This document shows positions 1 through 7,846 of a DNA stretch of 64,000 nucleotides, piece by piece. The translations under genes were made by a program, and so were the position numbers. Numbering within the stretch: position 1 is the first letter of the stretch; the number at the start of each line of letters is the position of its first letter. The notes beneath the pieces were generated by a model. The model was not told the DNA's origin. It saw only the letters and a list, made by a program, of their open reading frames with translations, and ran no database searches. The stretch is from positions 1,612,001 through 1,676,000 of the forward strand of contig NZ_CVUA01000001.1 in assembly GCF_001282785.1 (NCBI RefSeq), read 5' to 3'. Source of the DNA: Halolamina sediminis. GTDB lineage: Archaea; Halobacteriota; Halobacteria; Halobacteriales; Haloferacaceae.

Positions 1-57
1 GGCTTCGGGCTGGAGTACGTCAGCGACCGCGAGAGCGAGGAGGTGAGTCGCGTATGA
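1..57 (+). CDS. C-terminal end of a truncated upstream gene, unidentified
   Basis: An open frame enters from the left edge and ends at the TGA at 55-57. It encodes GFGLEYVSDRESEEVSRV. The stop overlaps the ATG of the next gene (ATGA at 54-57), so the two are probably translationally coupled. Eighteen residues are too few to assign a family. Confidence 0.6.
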   Translation, partial: GFGLEYVSDRESEEVSRV

Positions 58-299
58 GCCGACTCGACGCGTTCCTCGCGGGCATGGAGTTCCGGACGGC
101 GACGCCGACGTACAGCCCCGGCGACGAGCTGACCGCCATCATCACCAGTCGTGACGGCGACGACGCGGTGATCCGGATCGGCGACACCGTGCTCCGGCTG
201 CCCGGTGCCGCCGACGACGTGACCGTCGACGAGGAGACGCGGATCCGCGTCACCGCCTTCGACGAGGAGAACGCGACGGGCGAAGCGGAACTGCGCTGA
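54..299 (+). CDS. Small haloarchaeal protein, probable beta-barrel (81 aa)
   Basis: Unrecognised 81-aa acidic protein with no signal peptide or membrane segment. Alternating short hydrophobic strands and turns (for example EFRTATPTYSPGDEL, AVIRIGDTVLRLPG) suggest a small beta-barrel such as an OB-like or TRAM-like fold. That fold is inferred from the pattern only, with no motif match. It overlaps the preceding gene by 4 bp and probably works with that product. The ATG at 54 is the only sensible start. Confidence 0.7.
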   Translation: MSRLDAFLAGMEFRTATPTYSPGDELTAIITSRDGDDAVIRIGDTVLRLPGAADDVTVDEETRIRVTAFDEENATGEAELR

Positions 300-343
300 G
301 CGGCCACTCGCGGCTCTTTCTTTCGGCAGGAAGAAACAGAGAA

Positions 344-670
344 TCAGCGGTAGGCTTGACTCGCGCGGCGCTCCACGTCGACCTCGACGCGGATGGAGTC
401 GGGAAGGTCGGTCGCGACGACTTCGCGGGCGATGTGGTCGGAGCCGTGGATCTCCAGCCAGCGAGTGTACACCGTGTAGTTCCACGGGTCGATCTGCTCG
501 CCCGGCTGGCACCGGCAGTACAGCGGGACCGCGTGGTGTTCGGGCTGTTCCTGGTGAGGGCCCTTGCACTCTGCGCCCTTGCGCTCGACGCGCTGTTTGA
601 GCCCGTCGACCGTGTCGTCTAGTACGTCCCGGTCCCCGCTCCGGAACGTAAGCGTCGTTACGAAGGTCAT
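344..670 (-). CDS. Ribosomal protein uS10/mL48-like protein (108 aa)
   Basis: Small S10-fold protein beginning MTFVTTLTFRSGDRDVLD. The basic central stretch (DGLKQRVERKGAECKGPH), then VPLYCRCQPG and WNYTVYTRWLEIHG, follow the layout of ribosomal protein uS10. The last part, PDSIRVEVDVE, matches the S10 closing strand. The frame stays open a long way upstream into the Nudix gene region, so the ATG at 670 was taken as the start because homologous sequence begins there. It is not the canonical rpsUS10, which normally sits beside EF-1alpha. It could be a paralogue with a ribosome-associated or other role. YCRC might bind metal. Confidence 0.7.
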   Translation of the reverse strand: MTFVTTLTFRSGDRDVLDDTVDGLKQRVERKGAECKGPHQEQPEHHAVPLYCRCQPGEQIDPWNYTVYTRWLEIHGSDHIAREVVATDLPDSIRVEVDVERRASQAYR

Positions 671-758
671 ACTCGGTGGTTGGGTTCGAGCGTGAAAAGC
701 GCATCTACCGGCTCCCGCGCCGGGAGCGTGCGCGGGGATTTCGGCCCACCGAAGCCAA

Positions 759-764
759 TTTAAG
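759..764 (+). promoter_or_regulatory. TATA box of the Nudix gene
   Basis: TTTAAG, preceded by a purine-rich stretch (GAAGCCAA) that fits a BRE. The motif is centred about 26 nt before the ATG at 788, which predicts a leaderless transcript. No Shine-Dalgarno sequence precedes the ATG. Confidence 0.55.
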
Positions 765-787
765 AGCACGACGCTTACCCGAACGCA

Positions 788-1246
788 ATGACGGTCGAAG
801 CGACGTCTGCCGGAGCCATCCTCTTCCGCGACACCCGCGGCGAACGGGAGTATCTCCTCCTGAAGAGCCGACCGGGGGACTGGGAGTTCCCCAAGGGCGG
901 GGTCGAGGGGGAAGAGGAGCTCCAGCAGACCGCGATCCGCGAAGTGACGGAGGAAGCCGGTATCGAGGACTTCAGACTCATCGACGGCTTCCGCAAGGAG
1001 TACGACTACGTGTTCGAGGCCGACGGGAACACGATCCACAAGACGGTCCACCTGTTCATCGCCCGGTCGTTCGAGGCCAGCGCGGAGCTCTCCGCCGAGC
1101 ACCGCGACATGCAGTGGCGCGACTACGACCAGGCGCTCAACACGATCACGCAGGACGGCCCCCGCGAGATCCTCGAGGACGCCCACGACTACCTCGACGA
1201 GGTCAAGGAGGCCGAGGGCGAGGGGTACGTCGGCACGCCGGCGTAA
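788..1246 (+). CDS. Nudix hydrolase, Ap4A-pyrophosphatase type (152 aa)
   Basis: The Nudix box is complete at about residues 37-59 (GGVEGEEELQQ, then REVTEEAGI), with the catalytic REVTEE glutamates that bind divalent metal. The start MTVEATSAGAILFRD and the EFPKGG lead-in to the box match bis(5'-nucleosyl)-tetraphosphatase-type Nudix proteins of about 150 aa. The probable role is hydrolysis of dinucleoside polyphosphates or related nucleotides in the cytoplasm. The substrate cannot be fixed from sequence. The next gene starts only 3 bp after its stop, which suggests an operon. Confidence 0.85.
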   Translation: MTVEATSAGAILFRDTRGEREYLLLKSRPGDWEFPKGGVEGEEELQQTAIREVTEEAGIEDFRLIDGFRKEYDYVFEADGNTIHKTVHLFIARSFEASAELSAEHRDMQWRDYDQALNTITQDGPREILEDAHDYLDEVKEAEGEGYVGTPA

Positions 1247-1249
1247 GCG

Positions 1250-2263
1250 GTGCCGACCCCCGCCACCGACTCGGAGTTCTCCTTCGAACTTCTGGTCTGT
1301 CGCTGGGCGGAGCTGGGCTGGCCGCCCGGCGACGACGCCGCGGGGAGTGACGACGCCGCGCCCGTGCTCGTCTCGCGCCAACTCGGGACGAAGAAGCGCC
1401 GCTGGGACACGATCGTGATCGAGTGCGACCCCGAGGGGCTCGCCGCGCGCCGCGAGTTCGGCGACCGGACCATCGACGGCGACCTCCTGCCGGTGGTCCG
1501 CCACGCGCCCGCCGAGTGGGAATACTACCGCGACGCGCTCCCGGACCCGGGCTACCCGTGGCGCTACGTCCGGGAGGCGATCCACCGCGCCGCCGCCCGC
1601 GGGCTGGTCGAGAAGCGAAAGAACGGCAACCGGATCGAGATCCGGCGGAAACGGCCCTACCCCGACTGGGTGTCCCGGATCATCGCGATCGAGAACAAGC
1701 CGGACCTCGACGCGAGCGCCGCCGCCGCGCTGTCGGACCAGCTCGAACACGACGTGGACACCGCGCTGGCCGACGAGGTGTGGCTCGCGACCGGGCGGAC
1801 GGGCGAGCGGGTGGAGCCGGCGCTGCTGCGGCAGTTCCCCGTGGAGGCGGGCGTGCTCACGTTCGACTTCTCGGCCGGCACATCCGCGGACGCGGCGGCG
1901 GTGGACTGGCTCCCGTCGGCGCTGGACCCCACGGCTGGCGGGGAGCGGTTCGATTCCGCGGAGAAAGCGCGGCGCCGACGGCTGATCGCCGAGCGTGCCT
2001 ACGGTAAGGGGTGGCGGTCGTTCACCGAGACGACCCGGCCAGACTGTCGGTGGTTCGAGCTGGCCCGAAGCGGTCGGGGGACGGTACCGACCTGTGCCGC
2101 GAAGGATCGCTGTCAGAGCGAGGCCGAGTGTGGGCGCCGCTGTGGCTCGTTCGAGCCGGAGCCGCCACAGTGGCGGACGAACGGCTGGCCGATCGACGGC
2201 GGCCCCGGGCAGGGCGTACGGGAGCTGCTGGAGCGACGGCGCGAGCGCGTCCGGGAGCGGTAG
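1250..2263 (+). CDS. DUF5787-like protein with nuclease-like core and Cys cluster (337 aa)
   Basis: The GTG start at 1250 lies 3 bp after the Nudix stop. The family name DUF5787 is from memory and unverified. The N-terminus (FSFELLVCRWAELGW) is followed by a conserved VSRQLGTKKRRWDTIVIECD segment. At about residues 140-152 the protein reads WVSRIIAIENKPDLD. A hydrophobic strand ending in E-x-K resembles the PD-(D/E)xK nuclease core, with IVIECD as a possible earlier acidic strand. The C-terminal part holds a Cys cluster (TCAAKDRCQSEAECGRRCGS) that could bind Zn or an Fe-S cluster. Exonucleases such as Cas4/RecB pair the same fold with an Fe-S cluster. Function is unknown, and a DNA-processing role is inference. 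Confidence 0.7.
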   Translation: MPTPATDSEFSFELLVCRWAELGWPPGDDAAGSDDAAPVLVSRQLGTKKRRWDTIVIECDPEGLAARREFGDRTIDGDLLPVVRHAPAEWEYYRDALPDPGYPWRYVREAIHRAAARGLVEKRKNGNRIEIRRKRPYPDWVSRIIAIENKPDLDASAAAALSDQLEHDVDTALADEVWLATGRTGERVEPALLRQFPVEAGVLTFDFSAGTSADAAAVDWLPSALDPTAGGERFDSAEKARRRRLIAERAYGKGWRSFTETTRPDCRWFELARSGRGTVPTCAAKDRCQSEAECGRRCGSFEPEPPQWRTNGWPIDGGPGQGVRELLERRRERVRER

Positions 2264-2304
2264 CGCCCGCCTGAGGATGTCCGAAGAAAGCGGTCGTGGA
2301 GAGC

Positions 2305-4143
2305 CTACCGGTTCAGGCTCGTGCTGTCGTGTTTCTGCTTGTACGACCCACCGCTACCGAACGGATCGACGTCGACGTGGTCGTAGTGGAACCGCTGCTC
2401 GATCTCGTGGAAGACGGGGAGGTTCGCCACGTCCTCCCAGTTGGCCTCCTCCATCGTGATCGCTGCCTCGTTCCGGATCTGTGTCTCCTCGTCGTTGGCG
2501 AGCGGGTTGTCCACGATGCGTTGCCACGCGTCGATCGCGTTCTGGGCCGCTTCGGTGTCGTTCGGCCAGTCGACGAACATCTCGGCTGCCCCCTCGGTGG
2601 GATCAGAGCGGGCCGGGTCGAGATGTTTGACGAACGCGTCTGGCGCCGCCCACGGCACGATCCACGCCAGCGTGAACGCCTCGACGTTGAGGGCGCGCAC
2701 CCGTTCGAGCAGCGTCGAGAACGGCGCCTGCTCGATCTGCATGTCGATGTGGGCGTTGGTCAGCTTGTCGCGGAGCGTGTTCGCCACGCTCAGCCACGTG
2801 CTCGACTGGTACTGGAGCCACTCAAGCTCGTAGCGGTTGTTCGGGCCGTAGCCGGCGTCCTCCATCACCTGCCTCGCGCTCTCGAGGTCGGTCTGGTTGT
2901 AGCCGTAGGGGTAGCTCTCCTCGGCGTGTTGGTTGTACGCCTCGGAGCCACCGGGGTAGACGGTGGGCGACATCGTGTGGTACGCCGGCGCTGCACGGTC
3001 CTTGAACACCTGCTGGGCGATCGTCTCTTGGTTCATCGCGTACGCCATCGCCTGCCGGACCGCCTTCGGAACCTCCGGCATGTTGAAGCCGACGTAGTTG
3101 TAGTTGAGCGTCGGCACGCCCACCGCGTTGAGCGACTCGCCGTTGCGTGCCTCGTACGTGCCGCGCTGTCGCCCTTTCTCGTCCGTGCGGTCGACGGTGT
3201 AGTTGTCGGAGTTGAACTGGGAGGTCGGGATGGCGAACATGTCCGCGTTCTCGTTCATCGCGTAGTTGAACCGCGCCGAGGGATCCGCGATGATCTGCCA
3301 GTGGATGCCGTCGACCTCCGGCCCGCTCCCGTGGTAGTCGTCGTACGCCGAGACGACCGCCTCGGTCCCGGACTGCCAGCTCTCGAACTCGAACGGCCCG
3401 GCGCCGATCGGGTTGTCCGACGCGAACGTGCCCTGGTCCATCTCGCCGTCGTACCCCTCGATGTCGCCGACGATCCCCTCCGGGTAGATCGCGAACTGAT
3501 TGTTGGCCATGACCTGCGTGGCCGAGGCAAACGGCGCCGCCAGCGTGCACTCGAACGTGTAGTCGTCGACGGCCTCCATCTCCATCGTTCCCGGCACGTA
3601 CGAGCCGTCCTCGGTCTCCTCGTGGGCGACGTTTACCGCGCTCAGGATGTCCGCCGGCGCCTGCGAGTTCGGCGACGCCGCGAGCCGTTCCCACGCGAAG
3701 ACGACGTCCTGTGCCGTCACCTCGTCACCGTTGTGGTAGGTGACGCCTTCCTTGAGTTCGAACGTGTAGGTGAGGAAGTCGTCACTGACCGAGTAATCCG
3801 TGGCCAGGCGTGATTCGACGGGGATCCCCCCGTCAACCCAGTTCATCAGCCCGTCGAAGATCTGGGTCGTGACCTCCGAGGAGGCGGTATCAGAGGCCTG
3901 CACGGGGTCGAGCGAGCTCATCGTCGCGTTGATGAGCTGGAGCTCGTTGCTCCCGCCGCTGCCGCCACCGTCGGTGCCGGTGTCGGTATCGGTGTCGTCC
4001 ATGCCGCCACCCGCGCTCGTGGTGTTGGTGCCCTCCGTCGGTTCGTCGCCGCCAGTACAGCCCGCCAGCGCCGCGCCGGTCGCGACGGTGCCGGTTGTTT
4101 TCAGGAAGGTACGCCGTGAGGCGCCCCTGTCATCGTGTCCCAT
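2305..4143 (-). CDS. Peptide-type ABC transporter substrate-binding lipoprotein (612 aa)
   Basis: Extracellular solute-binding protein of family 5 (DppA/OppA type). The ATG at 4143 is chosen because a twin-arginine signal (SRRTFLK) and a lipobox (LAGC) follow directly, so the protein is Tat-exported and lipid-anchored. Frames extending further upstream add no homologous sequence. A Thr/Gly/Asp-rich linker follows the Cys. Family motifs are present: LEPVQA-like SLDPVQASDTASSEV, TYTFELKEGVTYHNGDEVTAQDVVFAWER, and the hinge segment near AVRQAMAYAMNQETIA. It is divergent from the permease/ATPase genes starting at 4247 and should deliver substrate to them. Substrate type (di- or oligopeptide, or another compound) cannot be told. 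Confidence 0.92.
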   Translation of the reverse strand: MGHDDRGASRRTFLKTTGTVATGAALAGCTGGDEPTEGTNTTSAGGGMDDTDTDTGTDGGGSGGSNELQLINATMSSLDPVQASDTASSEVTTQIFDGLMNWVDGGIPVESRLATDYSVSDDFLTYTFELKEGVTYHNGDEVTAQDVVFAWERLAASPNSQAPADILSAVNVAHEETEDGSYVPGTMEMEAVDDYTFECTLAAPFASATQVMANNQFAIYPEGIVGDIEGYDGEMDQGTFASDNPIGAGPFEFESWQSGTEAVVSAYDDYHGSGPEVDGIHWQIIADPSARFNYAMNENADMFAIPTSQFNSDNYTVDRTDEKGRQRGTYEARNGESLNAVGVPTLNYNYVGFNMPEVPKAVRQAMAYAMNQETIAQQVFKDRAAPAYHTMSPTVYPGGSEAYNQHAEESYPYGYNQTDLESARQVMEDAGYGPNNRYELEWLQYQSSTWLSVANTLRDKLTNAHIDMQIEQAPFSTLLERVRALNVEAFTLAWIVPWAAPDAFVKHLDPARSDPTEGAAEMFVDWPNDTEAAQNAIDAWQRIVDNPLANDEETQIRNEAAITMEEANWEDVANLPVFHEIEQRFHYDHVDVDPFGSGGSYKQKHDSTSLNR

Positions 4144-4175
4144 GGAAGGACGGTAGGAACTTACGCTGATAAACG

Positions 4176-4210
4176 GTTTCCAACGGGCAAGTCTATACAC
4201 TATTGGAAAC
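4176..4210. promoter_or_regulatory. Dyad in the divergent ABC-transporter promoter
   Basis: GTTTCCAA at 4176-4183 and TTGGAAAC at 4203-4210 are perfect inverted 8-mers separated by 19 bp. The spacer contains TCTATACAC (4192-4200), a possible TATA box for the rightward operon. A leftward TATA box (TTTATC on the minus strand, about 4169-4174) lies 26 nt before the ATG at 4143. Half-sites about 2.5 helical turns apart over both promoters fit an operator for a dimeric regulator. The regulator is not identified. Confidence 0.5.
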
Positions 4211-4246
4211 TCTTATCCCTGCCAAGTAGTACCATACCTCACATCG

Positions 4247-5290
4247 ATGGCCAAATGGAACTACTTCCTCCGTCGGCTCCTCCTCTCGATACCCGTCCTC
4301 GTTCTGGGCACGACGGTGGCGTTCTTGATCATCCGGGTCGGCCCGATCGACCCGGCCGCGGCGATCCTCGGGCCGAGCGGCGACCCCACCGAGTACGAGC
4401 AGATCCGGGAGTCGCTGGGGCTGAACGACCCGCTGTGGGACCAGTACATCGACTACATGTGGAACCTCTTCACGTTCAATCTCGGCCAGTCGTGGGTGAT
4501 CAGCCCGGGCGACGGCGCCTACGAGCTGATCGCGTCGTACGCCCCCCGGACGCTGTGGCTCGGCTTCTGGTCGATCCTGATCCCGCTGTTCATCGGGATC
4601 CCGCTGGGGTTCTACGCGGGGCTGAACCCGAACACACTGAGCGACTACTTCGCGTCGTTCGGCGGGATCGTCTGGCGCGCGATGCCGAACTTCTGGCTCG
4701 CGATCATCCTCGTCTCGGTGCTCTCCCAGTCCCAAGAGCTGCTCGGGTTCGAGTGGGCGACGTTCCTCGTCGAGACGAACATCGTGACGCCGCCGCCGCT
4801 CGACTTCCTCGGCGACCCGCTCAGCCTGCTCACGGCACCCGGGGAGACCTGGCCGACGGTCCTCGCGGCGACCAAGCAGATCCTCCCGGCCGCGCTGGTG
4901 CTGGGCTCGGCGTCGATGGGGAACGAGATGCGTATCGGCCGTACCGCGGTGCTGGAGACGGTGAACTCGAACTACGTCGAGACCGCGCGGGCGAAGGGGA
5001 TGAGCCGGCGCAACATCGTCTGGAAACACATCTTCCGAAACGCGATGATCCCGCTGGTGCCGGTGATCACCGGCGAGGCGTTCCTGCTGATCGGCGGCTC
5101 AGTGCTAGTCGAGGTCGTGTTCGCGATCAACGGGATCGGCTACCTGTTCTTCCAGTCGGCGATCCAGGGCGACCTGCCGCTGGTCTCCTCGCTGCTGTTC
5201 GTGTTCATCCTGACGCTGGTCGTGCTCAACATCATCCAGGACCTGCTGTACACGGTGCTGGACCCGCGTGTCGGCTACGAGGACCGCTGA
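4247..5290 (+). CDS. Peptide-type ABC transporter permease, DppB-like (347 aa)
   Basis: Integral membrane subunit of the importer. It has the typical DppB N-terminus (FLRRLLLSIPVLVLGTTVAFLIIR) and about six membrane segments. The cytoplasmic EAA loop that contacts the ATPases lies at about residues 244-270 (NYVETARAKGMSRRNIVW). It is first in a five-gene rightward run; the next permease starts 4 bp after its stop. Length is normal for the family. The ATG at 4247 opens straight into the conserved N-terminus. Confidence 0.92.
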   Translation: MAKWNYFLRRLLLSIPVLVLGTTVAFLIIRVGPIDPAAAILGPSGDPTEYEQIRESLGLNDPLWDQYIDYMWNLFTFNLGQSWVISPGDGAYELIASYAPRTLWLGFWSILIPLFIGIPLGFYAGLNPNTLSDYFASFGGIVWRAMPNFWLAIILVSVLSQSQELLGFEWATFLVETNIVTPPPLDFLGDPLSLLTAPGETWPTVLAATKQILPAALVLGSASMGNEMRIGRTAVLETVNSNYVETARAKGMSRRNIVWKHIFRNAMIPLVPVITGEAFLLIGGSVLVEVVFAINGIGYLFFQSAIQGDLPLVSSLLFVFILTLVVLNIIQDLLYTVLDPRVGYEDR

Positions 5291-5294
5291 AACC

Positions 5295-6755
5295 ATGTCT
5301 ACTGACCAACCGAGAACGGCGACGACGTACCGGGACCGAATACGCGACCGACCCGTCCCGCTCGTTCGGTGGCTGGCGGGGGCGTTCGTGCTCCTGCTCG
5401 CGGAGCTGGGGGCCGTGCTCTCCGTCGTGCTGGGGACGCTCGACGGGCTGTTGACGTTCGTCCTCGGGAGCAGTCCGCTGGCGGGGGCGGTCGCCGCCTC
5501 CCGATCGCTTCCGACACTGCTCTCCCGCGAGCTCGTGCCGAACCGCGGCTACTTCACCGGCGAGGAGTGGATGGGGACGTTCCTCGGGCTGGAGCCGAAG
5601 TACGCCTGGCTGCTCCGGATCGCGCTGATCGGCGTCTACGGCGCGCTCTGGTGTGGCTGGCTGTGGTTCGGCTACATCACGTTCCGCCGCCACTACCGCG
5701 TCGCCAACTGGACCCCGACGGACGACATCGTCGACCGGCTCAGGGGCCACCAGTGGGGGAAGTTCGGGATGTTCATCGTGGCGCTGTTCCTCATGCTGGC
5801 GCTGTTCGCGCCCGCCGTGAGCCCGACGACGATGGAGCAGAACATCCAGGACCCGTACTCCCACGAAATCCAGTACTTCTCCGAGCAGACCGGCGAGGTC
5901 GAGACAATCACGGCTGGCGCCGCGAACCGACAGTCGACGTCGGTCGGCTCGGCGTCGCGCAACGTCGGCCCGTGGCAGTACGACAGCTTCGATCGGTTCC
6001 ACCCGTTCGGGACGTTGCCGTCCGGCAAGGACTTGTTCACCTTCCTCGCGTACGGGGCGCGGATCTCGCTGTTCATCGGCCTGAGTTCGATGCTCGGAGC
6101 GGGCGTGCTCGCGATGGCGTTCGCGATGATCTCGTCGTTCTACAAGGGTGCGGTCGACCTGGCGTTGGTGGTGACCAGCGACTCGATCCAGGCGCTCCCG
6201 GTGTTGATGATCCTGATCCTGGCTGCGGTCGTGTTCGCGAACACCTGGATCGCGACGGTGTACAACGGGGCCCTGCTGTTTATCGCACTGTTCACCATGA
6301 TCTACTGGCCGTACCTCTGGCGGGCGGTCCGTGGCCCGTCGTTCCAGGTTGCCGAGGAGGAGTGGATCGACGCCGCGAAGAACTACGGCCAACACCCCGC
6401 ACAGATCATGCGGAAACACATGGCCCCCTACATCGTCGGCTACATGCTGATCTACGCCTCGCTCACGCTCGGTGGCGTGATCATCTCCGTGGCCGGCCTC
6501 TCGTTCCTCGGGCTGGGGATCACGCCGCCGACGCCGGAGTGGGGGCGGGCGATCAGCGTCGGGCAGCCGTACGTCGCCTCCGCGTCCTGGCACATCTCGC
6601 TGATCCCGGGGTTCCTGATCACGCTGGTCGTGACCGCGTTCAACGCGATGGGTGACGGGATCCGCGACGCTATCGACCCACAGAGCGAGGGCGGTGGCGG
6701 GGACGTCTCGGACGAGGACGCGACTGCGGCCGCCGCCGGCGGGGGTGGCGCATGA
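5295..6755 (+). CDS. Peptide-type ABC transporter permease, DppC-like with extended N-terminal half (486 aa)
   Basis: Second membrane subunit. The ATG at 5295 is preferred over an in-frame GTG at 5268 that would overlap dppB. DppC family proteins are usually about 300 aa. Here an extra N-terminal part has a hydrophobic segment (WLAGAFVLLLAELGAVL), a loop, and a second segment (LLRIALIGVYGALWCGWLWF) before the family N-terminus (GKFGMFIVALFLMLALFAP) at about residue 153. A long external loop (about 180-240) follows. The EAA loop reads EEWIDAAKNYGQHPAQIM. Its stop overlaps the next ATG (ATGA), so it is coupled to the ATPase gene. Confidence 0.9.
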   Translation: MSTDQPRTATTYRDRIRDRPVPLVRWLAGAFVLLLAELGAVLSVVLGTLDGLLTFVLGSSPLAGAVAASRSLPTLLSRELVPNRGYFTGEEWMGTFLGLEPKYAWLLRIALIGVYGALWCGWLWFGYITFRRHYRVANWTPTDDIVDRLRGHQWGKFGMFIVALFLMLALFAPAVSPTTMEQNIQDPYSHEIQYFSEQTGEVETITAGAANRQSTSVGSASRNVGPWQYDSFDRFHPFGTLPSGKDLFTFLAYGARISLFIGLSSMLGAGVLAMAFAMISSFYKGAVDLALVVTSDSIQALPVLMILILAAVVFANTWIATVYNGALLFIALFTMIYWPYLWRAVRGPSFQVAEEEWIDAAKNYGQHPAQIMRKHMAPYIVGYMLIYASLTLGGVIISVAGLSFLGLGITPPTPEWGRAISVGQPYVASASWHISLIPGFLITLVVTAFNAMGDGIRDAIDPQSEGGGGDVSDEDATAAAAGGGGA

Positions 6756-7846
6756 GCCACACACCGGAGAGTCGGGCGACGCCCGAGACGGCCGAAGCGC
6801 CGATGCTCGCCGTCGACGACCTGCAGACGGTGTTCCACACCGACAAGGAGACCGTCCGGGCCGTCGAGGGGATCAGCTTCGACGTACAGGAGGGCGAGAC
6901 CGTCGGCATCGTCGGCGAGTCCGGCTCGGGCAAGAGCGTGACCGCTCGGTCGATCATGGGGCTGGTCGACGCCCCCGGACAGCTCGCGGCCGGCTCGTCG
7001 ATCGAGTTCCGTGGCCGCGAACTGACCGGGCTGACCGAGGACGAGTACCGCGAGGTGCGAGGGAGCGGGATCGCGATGGTGTTCCAGGACCCGCTCACCA
7101 GCCTGAACCCGGTGTACACCGTCGGGAACCAGATCAAGGAGACGCTCAGAGTCCACCAGGACCTCCGGGGCGACGAGGCCGACGAGGCGGCGATCGAGCT
7201 GCTCGAGTCGGTGAGCATCCCCGACGCACGGCGGCGGCTCGACGAGTACCCACACCAGTTCTCGGGTGGGATGCGCCAGCGTGCGGTGATCGCGATGGCG
7301 CTTGCGTGTGATCCGGATCTGCTGATCTGTGACGAGCCGACGACCGCGCTCGACGTGACGATCCAGGCGCAGATCCTCGAACTGCTCCAGGAACTGCAGG
7401 AGGAGCGCGACCTCAGCATCGTGTTCATCACCCACGACATGGGGGTGATCGCGGAGGTCAGCGACCGCGTGAACGTGATGTACGCCGGCGAGATCGTCGA
7501 GTCAGGCCCCGTGGGGGATATCTTCGAGAACCCCGCACACCCCTACACCGACGGGCTGCTCGAGAGCATCCCCGGCCGGTACCCCGACGAGACGTACCTC
7601 AGGACGATCGAGGGGGAGGTGCCGACGCCGACGTCGCAGCCGACGGACTGTCGGTTCGCGCCGCGGTGTCCGAAGAAGTTCGACGCCTGCGAGGAGATCC
7701 ACCCCGCCCCAGTGGCCGTCGAGTCCGGGGCGGCAGACCACAGGGCGGCCTGTCTGCTCTACCCCGAGGATCGGGGTCGGGAGGCGGCCGTCGACGAGCA
7801 TCGACAACTGCGGGAGGGAAAGGAGACGGAGGTCGAAGATGAGTAA
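6752..7846 (+). CDS. Peptide-type ABC transporter ATP-binding protein, DppD-like (364 aa)
   Basis: Cytoplasmic ATPase subunit. Walker A GESGSGKSVT, Q-loop VFQDPLTSLNPV, signature FSGGMRQR, Walker B LLICDEPTTALD and switch His (FITHDMG) are all intact. The C-terminal oligopeptide-transporter domain has the Cys motif DCRFAPRCPKKFDAC and a later AACL, which in this family may bind an Fe-S cluster. The gene overlaps dppC by 4 bp and the next ATPase by 8 bp, so expression is tightly coupled. The two different ATPases form the heterodimer that drives import. Confidence 0.93.
   Translation: MSHTPESRATPETAEAPMLAVDDLQTVFHTDKETVRAVEGISFDVQEGETVGIVGESGSGKSVTARSIMGLVDAPGQLAAGSSIEFRGRELTGLTEDEYREVRGSGIAMVFQDPLTSLNPVYTVGNQIKETLRVHQDLRGDEADEAAIELLESVSIPDARRRLDEYPHQFSGGMRQRAVIAMALACDPDLLICDEPTTALDVTIQAQILELLQELQEERDLSIVFITHDMGVIAEVSDRVNVMYAGEIVESGPVGDIFENPAHPYTDGLLESIPGRYPDETYLRTIEGEVPTPTSQPTDCRFAPRCPKKFDACEEIHPAPVAVESGAADHRAACLLYPEDRGREAAVDEHRQLREGKETEVEDE

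Noticed and set aside
344-1750. A 468-codon open frame on the minus strand reaching from the S10-like gene across the Nudix gene
   Set aside because: Only its last 108 codons look like a protein family. The rest is antisense to the Nudix and DUF5787-like genes and is a by-product of high GC.
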